DNA from: Basidiobolus meristosporus CBS 931.73
Taxonomy: Eukaryota > Basidiobolomycota > Basidiobolomycetes > Basidiobolales > Basidiobolaceae
Direction of reading: 5' to 3'
Length of the DNA: 64,000 nucleotides
Assembly (NCBI GenBank): GCA_002104905.1
Contig: MCFE01000322.1
Span: 1-64,000, forward strand
Below the pieces are notes generated by a model that saw only the letters and a list, made by a program, of their open reading frames with translations, had not been told where the DNA came from and searched no databases. Within the stretch, counting starts at the first letter, position 1. The number at the start of each line of letters is the position of its first letter. Below, in pieces: positions 58,796 through 64,000 of the stretch. Made by a program: the position numbers and the translations under genes.

Positions 58796-59818
58796 TTAAA
58801 TATTTTTAATAATAGTGTCTGCTGGAGCACCGTTGTAGGTAATCTGATAAACGGCGTTGATGAAGGGGAATTCTTGGATTTTCTCCTTGGTCAACAAATA
58901 GTCGTGAACCTTCTGAATTGTAATAGGTCCCTGAAGCTTTTGTCCGTTCAACATCTCGTTCTCAAGCACATCGAACGGTTTGCCGGTTCTGACAAACGCC
59001 TCACCGAGCATACGATTGCGTCCAGCATAATAGAGGGTGATCATCTCCGCAACACCACAGCTTTCGTAGAAAGTTTCCTTCTGCACCTCGGGATAGAACG
59101 TTTTGGCGAACTTGATGATCTCCATCAGTCCAATACGCACAACAGCAGCCTTGGTGTTGCCGCCTAGGTCGAGTCCGTCCACGATACCGGCGGCAATACC
59201 CAGAATATGCTTCAAGGCACCACAAATCTCCACACCGATGATATCGTTGACGATGGTTACTTTCAGGTAGGACGTGCTGAAGAGCTTCTTGAAAAGCTTC
59301 CCGTGCTTCTTCACCAGCGTGCCGATGGTGGTTTCGCAGAAGTTTTCCGAAGCTACCTCAGAGGCCACGTTAGCGCCGGACATGACGCTGACTTCAATAT
59401 CCAAAAGCTCGTGGATAATCTCCGAGAAAAAGCGAATGCTGCTGTGAGAAGAGTCGAGGCCCTTGATCAGCGAAATAGCTCTAGCGTCAGGACGAATCTG
59501 ACCGACCATTCGGCGGAGAACTTCCTTCAGAAATTGAGGCGGAATAACGAACACAAACACAGTGGCATCTTTGATGCATTCAGTGAGGTTGGAGTTGGCA
59601 ACAATATTCTCGGGAAGCTTCACGCCTGGAAGATACTTCACGTTCTCATGCTTGGTGTTGATGATGTCGGTCAGACTCTCGCCGTTGATGAACTCTTCAT
59701 GGACCCACATGTTTACTTTGTCATCGAATTCGTCATACTTGGTAACATTGGTACCAATGATCTTGGCTGCGGTGGAACCCCAATTTCCAGAACCGATTAT
59801 ACAAACTTTCTCAGTCAT
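58796..59818 (-). CDS. GPD1: cytosolic NAD-dependent glycerol-3-phosphate dehydrogenase
   Basis: Single exon, 340 aa from the ATG at 59818. Motifs: NAD-binding VCIIGSGNWGSTAAKIIG, FVFVIPPQFL, ISLIKGLDSS with the conserved Lys, SGANVASEVA, the catalytic Lys/substrate block ICGALKHILGIAAG, GLDLGGNTKAAVVRIG, and YYAGRNR. Known reaction: dihydroxyacetone phosphate + NADH to glycerol 3-phosphate, for glycerol/osmolyte and glycerolipid synthesis. A TATA box (TATATAAAG) lies about 70 bp upstream. Lack of introns contrasts with most neighbours and suggests high expression. No peroxisomal targeting signal is obvious. Confidence 0.97.
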   Translation of the reverse strand: MTEKVCIIGSGNWGSTAAKIIGTNVTKYDEFDDKVNMWVHEEFINGESLTDIINTKHENVKYLPGVKLPENIVANSNLTECIKDATVFVFVIPPQFLKEVLRRMVGQIRPDARAISLIKGLDSSHSSIRFFSEIIHELLDIEVSVMSGANVASEVASENFCETTIGTLVKKHGKLFKKLFSTSYLKVTIVNDIIGVEICGALKHILGIAAGIVDGLDLGGNTKAAVVRIGLMEIIKFAKTFYPEVQKETFYESCGVAEMITLYYAGRNRMLGEAFVRTGKPFDVLENEMLNGQKLQGPITIQKVHDYLLTKEKIQEFPFINAVYQITYNGAPADTIIKNI

Positions 59819-59884
59819 GAACAAAAATCAAGAGATTAATAAGAAATATAACGAGAGTGTAGAGGCGAGGTCGTGGAAGCATCC

Positions 59885-59893
59885 TTTATATAG
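59885..59893 (-). promoter_or_regulatory. TATA box of GPD
   Basis: On the minus strand TATATAAAG lies 67-75 bp upstream of the GPD start codon. Confidence 0.55.
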
Positions 59894-61391
59894 CCACAGT
59901 AATCTTGGTAAATTGGCATTTTTTAAAACATCCCTATCCACTCTAGAACATCGATGAGATAGCACCAGGTGCATCAAATCGGGAATCATGTATACTATTC
60001 GCCTTCTCTACGTCATCATCATCACCAACGAGGTTGTTCAATCCCAATCACAATCATTAAGGCTGGAGAATTGGGCAAATATAAGGGCCTTTTGGGTGAG
60101 AAAACATCGATTATTCAGGGATTCTGGCTGACACCAGACGTCCCAAAACGTCAGACAGACAATTAGAAGATATCGCATTTGAGGGTCGATCATTGGCCAG
60201 GGCTACTTTGTCTAGGCATGAGGATGGAAATCACCTGCGAGAAGCCTCTAGACTGTCAACTTAGCACTAGCTGGGCCTTGATTATCTAGGAAATCAATAT
60301 CCTTATACCAAGTCTGAAAAACCTTAATAGCAAGGAGCTGGATGGACTCGTTCGTGCTTCCAATGGTTATTGTGAACATAAAACAATCACTGCTGCAAGC
60401 GCGATGGAAAGTCCACCGGCCTATCGGTAGGACCTAGATCTCCAATACAAATTACTACTGATGACAGGTGATTATTCTATCGACCTTCTGATTACGAATG
60501 ACTGCATTCAGAGTCTAAAATCGTTAAGCAATCGCCAATCGCAATCATGAAGCTATTGGTCCCCACCAATCGAGGCATCACGGTTTTTGACTAAAGATCA
60601 GTAAACAGAGCGCACTGTATCAAACATTGGCCAAGGCCCACTCGGCAATACTGGTTTCTGTAGCAGACATGAGATTATCAGCATGTCTTGACAATATTCG
60701 AGCGCGTAAGCGGGAACGGCGCCATCCACGCATGGTTCGGTCAAACAAGCTTCCATAAAGGCTTGCAATCTTGGAAGGATCCAAGGGGCATACGAAACCA
60801 TGTGAGTGCTTTTCTAGCTGAGCGATGGCAAGAGATAGCAAAAATCCACCATTTAGACCAGAGATTGAGCGCTATCGAACTTCGGTAAATTCGTGATTGC
60901 TACAATTCGACCGATCCCATAAATGGCTACCCGTCCAGCATTGCACTGTGTGATTACATTCCGTGATGCCATTGCGTAAGGCCATGTAATATCCCACGTA
61001 TCGATCACTTCCTAACCGTTCAAGTGGTATTCATGCAAATCGACAGAATCAATCCATTTCCAAAACTACGCGGAATCTTGTTTCTACCTCAGCTGCCCTA
61101 CCTTTCAAGACCCCAATTATAGATACACTAGCCTCGGATATTTGGAACCCCAGATCACACGACCTACCTGATGGGTGGCGGCTATGGCGTAATTTGGAAG
61201 TCAGTTTACATTTATTTAGAATCTTAACGATGATACATTTGAAGTCAGAGAGGTACAGATTAAAACGAAGCGTTTAAAATTCTCTTATGAACATAGTGAT
61301 TCTTGCGGATGAATCAGCAAGACATTGATCAGGCTGTAGTATTAAAAGTTCGGGCCGCGTGTAGAAGACTCTGGAGACGTGAGTTAGGGAG
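59894..61391. other. no gene recognised upstream of GPD
   Basis: GPD upstream region, then AT-rich sequence. Two overlapping minus frames at 60598-60841 are protein-like in length only, with no conserved motif. Confidence 0.45.
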
Positions 61392-62180
61392 CTATTTAGT
61401 ATTAGACATACAGGATGTTGCTTCCCACTCTCTAGGCTCGTCATCAACGATGGCGGTTGAAGTGGGGTTTTCTCTATAGCGATCCTTGCCACACTCCCAG
61501 TACCAGTCGTTGCCCCGGAGAATGGCGTATTTGTATTGGATACTAGTCAACTCCCTCTGAGCGACTTCATTGACCCCAACGGAAGCCTCATACACAGAAT
61601 CTACAGCAGTAAGCTCTAGAGCCGAAGCAAGAGTCCAATCCCCTAGTAAAACGTGTCCACCGCAAATAAAGACTCTATCCCCGCTTTCTAAAGATACGCC
61701 CTTCAACCTGAAAGTCAAAACTTTCATGTTACGAACGGCCGATCGAACAATGTATTCTATGGTGCGAGAATAATCCAAGCCATCGCTGTTTTTCAAGTCA
61801 GACAGGCGTTCGCCAATAACCTCGAGGAACTGCTTGTTTTCATCGAGCTGACGCTTATACGAAGCTATCAATACTTCGCTGTCTTCGAGGCGTTGCTTGT
61901 TGGCGGCAATCGAGGATTCGCTTTCTTCTAGGCGACCTTTAAAGGAGGCGACCGAGGTTTTGAGGTTGCTGATTTCTTGCGCTTGCTCGCGAATACTCTT
62001 TTGGTAATCGTGCTCAACGGTTTTAAGTCGGTTGTTTTCTGCTTTGAGCTGCTGCAACTCCTTCTTAATTTGATCGATTTCGGTTCGAGTCTCGGTTAGT
62101 TGGGACACATCTGGCGGAAGGTGCAGAGTTTTGAGACCGTTCCAAGCGTTTGTGAAGAGATAGTAGATTCCGTTAAGCAT
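61392..62180 (-). CDS. coiled-coil protein with C-terminal CBM20 starch/glycogen-binding domain
   Basis: Single exon, 262 aa. The N-terminus (MLNGIYYLFTNAWNGLKTL) is a short hydrophobic/amphipathic segment, not a clear cleavable signal. Residues 30-125 form a long coiled coil (e.g. EIDQIKKELQQLKAENNRLK). Residues about 155-255 are a CBM20: VLTFRLKGVSLESGDRVFIC, GHVLLGDWTLASA, IQYKYAILRGNDWYWECGKD and RYRENP, with the conserved starch-site Trp residues. Known: CBM20 binds alpha-glucans in amylases, laforin and Stbd1. No catalytic domain is present. Inference: an intracellular glycogen tether, Stbd1-like in layout though likely convergent. Confidence 0.9.
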   Translation of the reverse strand: MLNGIYYLFTNAWNGLKTLHLPPDVSQLTETRTEIDQIKKELQQLKAENNRLKTVEHDYQKSIREQAQEISNLKTSVASFKGRLEESESSIAANKQRLEDSEVLIASYKRQLDENKQFLEVIGERLSDLKNSDGLDYSRTIEYIVRSAVRNMKVLTFRLKGVSLESGDRVFICGGHVLLGDWTLASALELTAVDSVYEASVGVNEVAQRELTSIQYKYAILRGNDWYWECGKDRYRENPTSTAIVDDEPREWEATSCMSNTK

Positions 62181-62277
62181 TAGAGTGTTTTAAGGTGATA
62201 TATCCTTATATCATTCTCGCCGTAGAGCTGCAAAGTTTGAATTCGAAACGCTCACAGTGGTTAATATATGGATTTTG

Positions 62278-62888
62278 CTACACTCGGCATTCTTTATAAA
62301 TTAATATATCACCCGCATTGCTGCAACGAATCTGGATCCGGTCCTTTGTAACTTGAAAGGCATAGGTGTAAGGAATGGGAAAGCGGCCAAAAAAGGAAAC
62401 GCCACCCCACTGATCCTGCCTCCTAGTGATGTGGGTCATTGTTGTTCTGTTTTGGAGGGGATGATGAAAGGGAAATTCACACAAAGAAATGAAGCCATTA
62501 ACGATCTACGAAGTGCTCCTGAAATTAATAATGCTTGTGAATATTCCATTTCATTGCTATCTACATCATCACGTCTAAATCTGCCTTGACGCGTATCCAA
62601 ACCGAAGTCCGCATACCATCTGCTATCGATATCATCGTCACACATCATTTCTTGATGGATTTGGGATGAGCCGATATATGAGATACTGAAATTACATTTA
62701 CCCACCGCTTCCCAGAGGACAGCAATGGCTCTGCTGCTTCCAATAGCCATTTTTGAATGGCGAAATAAGCCCACACTCTGATTCAGCGGAGGGAATGGCG
62801 GATCTGTCAGATGCTTAGATAAGTGGCTAAAACCTAATATATCGATTAAGTGATGCTCAGGTATGCCGCACAATGCTCCAGGTTGCAA
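62278..62888 (-). CDS. possible protein-coding gene, 5' end unresolved (weak F-box-like start)
   Basis: An open stretch 62888-62481 plus exon 62415-62278 can be joined by a 66-nt GTGAAT...GGCAG intron with branch-like cactagg. The joined end reads WGGVSFFGRFPIPYTYAF and then QVTKDRIQIRC, which looks like genuine protein. The N-terminal part (IPEHHLIDILGFSHLSKHL, AIAVLWEAVGK) has an F-box-like spacing of Leu/Ile and Trp, but no in-frame ATG is visible upstream and a TGA lies just before. It could be a gene with an unseen first exon or a remnant. Confidence 0.35.
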
Positions 62889-64000
62889 GCATCAGCCTCC
62901 CATTGATGATATCTCAGTATGATTGAACAAGAAACCCTCGTTTCAATTACTGATGGTCTTGGTGCCACACATTTAGCAATTGCTGAGTTCCAGTGGAATC
63001 CCCGATTTGAAGATGATTTATGCAATAGTCCAGTTTCATCCAGTACAGGGCACAGTTAAGATTCCAAGGGATGGAGGTTGGCTATTGGATGGACTCTCTT
63101 CCTTGCCACGCGTAGGTCGGGTTTATACGTCGCATGATAGATGTAAGGATGGAGTGTTTGCTGAATAGAGTAAAATGCTGTTGTCGATCTTTGCGGCCGA
63201 GTGCGCCTTCTAATTGGCCCCTAGAATAGCAGTGATTGGATATTGGTTGATGGAAGTCATGCAGTTCATCGCAGACGTGACTTGGGGTATTTCCAAATGT
63301 CAAAGTTAGATTGCGTCCTTTTTTTGGTCGAGTGGGTGGTTCAGATGAATGTGTATATATCAATGTAGATGTGATGTCGAGTTACGCAGATCAATATCTA
63401 GTAGGCTGGATACAGAGCACAGGGTAGGATGGTGCTTGATGTTGCGGGATACCAATGGGTGTTGTCAATCGCCATATCAATCACCGGGTTGAGCGCTCGT
63501 AAGGTCCCTCTTTGGTATTTCAATGCGCTTCCGGTAATCAATCGGATGCTCGAAATCCACCCAATTGCTTCTTGAAATGGGGGATACAGAGATCAGATAC
63601 TGAAAGAGAGATATCGTTACGTCAGTATATGATCTTTATGCTACACCGGACCTCAAATAAACGTGCACTCAATCTGTGTTGGCAAGGTGATATGTGGCAA
63701 GCGCTTTGGCATCACTTGGCAAGTCAAGTCACTGGTTTACCTCTATCACATTTCATGGGGGGTACTATCACCCTTGGTGTGGAGAAAGCCGGATAGGAGA
63801 TCGCAGCAACATTGCAGCACTTGCAGCTAATTTGGTTCATCATGGGGGTTTGACACCCCTTCATCGAGGACTGGTTGAGGTGAATCGTCAGATGAGACAT
63901 GCATTGATGCAGGTCATCCGTGCTGACAGTTGACTGATTGAACGCACCAATGCAATGCAATACCAGTAGCCAAGCCAGGCTCAGGTGTGGTCACTCGACC
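62889..64000. other. no gene recognised at the right edge
   Basis: Several overlapping frames of 60-95 codons on both strands (e.g. 63082-63363 minus, 63512-63796 plus) lack family motifs. A gene crossing the window edge cannot be excluded. Confidence 0.4.

Noticed and set aside
59207-59839. 210-codon plus-strand ORF opposite GPD
   Set aside because: It is the antisense shadow of a highly conserved GPD coding sequence.
60598-60841. Two overlapping minus ORFs as a small gene
   Set aside because: No motif, and neither frame has support over the other.
1-64000. CRISPR arrays, bacterial operons or rRNA genes
   Set aside because: No regularly spaced repeats, Shine-Dalgarno/operon structure or rRNA motifs; gene structure is eukaryotic throughout.

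Overview
This is an intron-dense, AT-leaning nuclear contig from a fungus. Septin, PEX22, BEM46, CSC1, CMR1, PDX2, GPD and MOG1 homologues place it in Fungi. Most exon joins were reconstructed by hand: reading phase closes exactly and conserved motifs continue across the junctions. Introns are mostly 50-80 nt. Two introns carry near-perfect minor-spliceosome (U12-type) signals, which the familiar Dikarya models lack, so an early-diverging lineage (Zoopagomycota, Mucoromycota or chytrid grade) is the best inference. The exact taxon cannot be named from the sequence alone.

Layout. Positions 1-10471 are a retrotransposon graveyard. It holds the 5' part of a Ty1/copia element with an open gag-pol frame, at least seven copia LTR copies or fragments in two subfamilies, nested insertions, a 347-bp-armed palindrome and a tandem LTR-segment array. 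Positions 10899-23232 carry an S1/P1 nuclease, an EST1/SMG7 protein, PEX22, the BEM46 hydrolase and a tandem pair of secreted CBM9-like proteins. Positions 23233-28820 are a gene-poor 5.6 kb stretch. Positions 28821-42817 hold threonine dehydrogenase, an old repeat with an LTR remnant, an 8-cysteine secreted orphan, a multipass membrane protein, PDX2, CMR1 and a septin. Positions 45281-62180 hold a CSC1/TMEM63 channel, the 17-exon GATOR2 subunit MIOS, MOG1, a small serine-palmitoyltransferase subunit, an LRR-TM-SH3 receptor-like protein, GPD and a coiled-coil CBM20 protein. The last 1.8 kb has only one weak gene candidate.

The genes are independent housekeeping or surface functions, not one pathway. 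Themes that can be read are nutrient signalling and amino-acid metabolism (MIOS, TDH), lipid and membrane biology (SPTSSA-like, CSC1, GPD), nuclear and RNA processes (SMG7, MOG1, CMR1) and secreted or cell-surface carbohydrate and receptor proteins (CBM9 pair, LRR-SH3). The most notable observations are the U12-type introns at 55624-55691 and 52158-52228 (the latter apparently AT-AA), the LRR-TM-SH3 protein with one repeat per exon, and the palindrome-bearing repeat element at 5124-7247.
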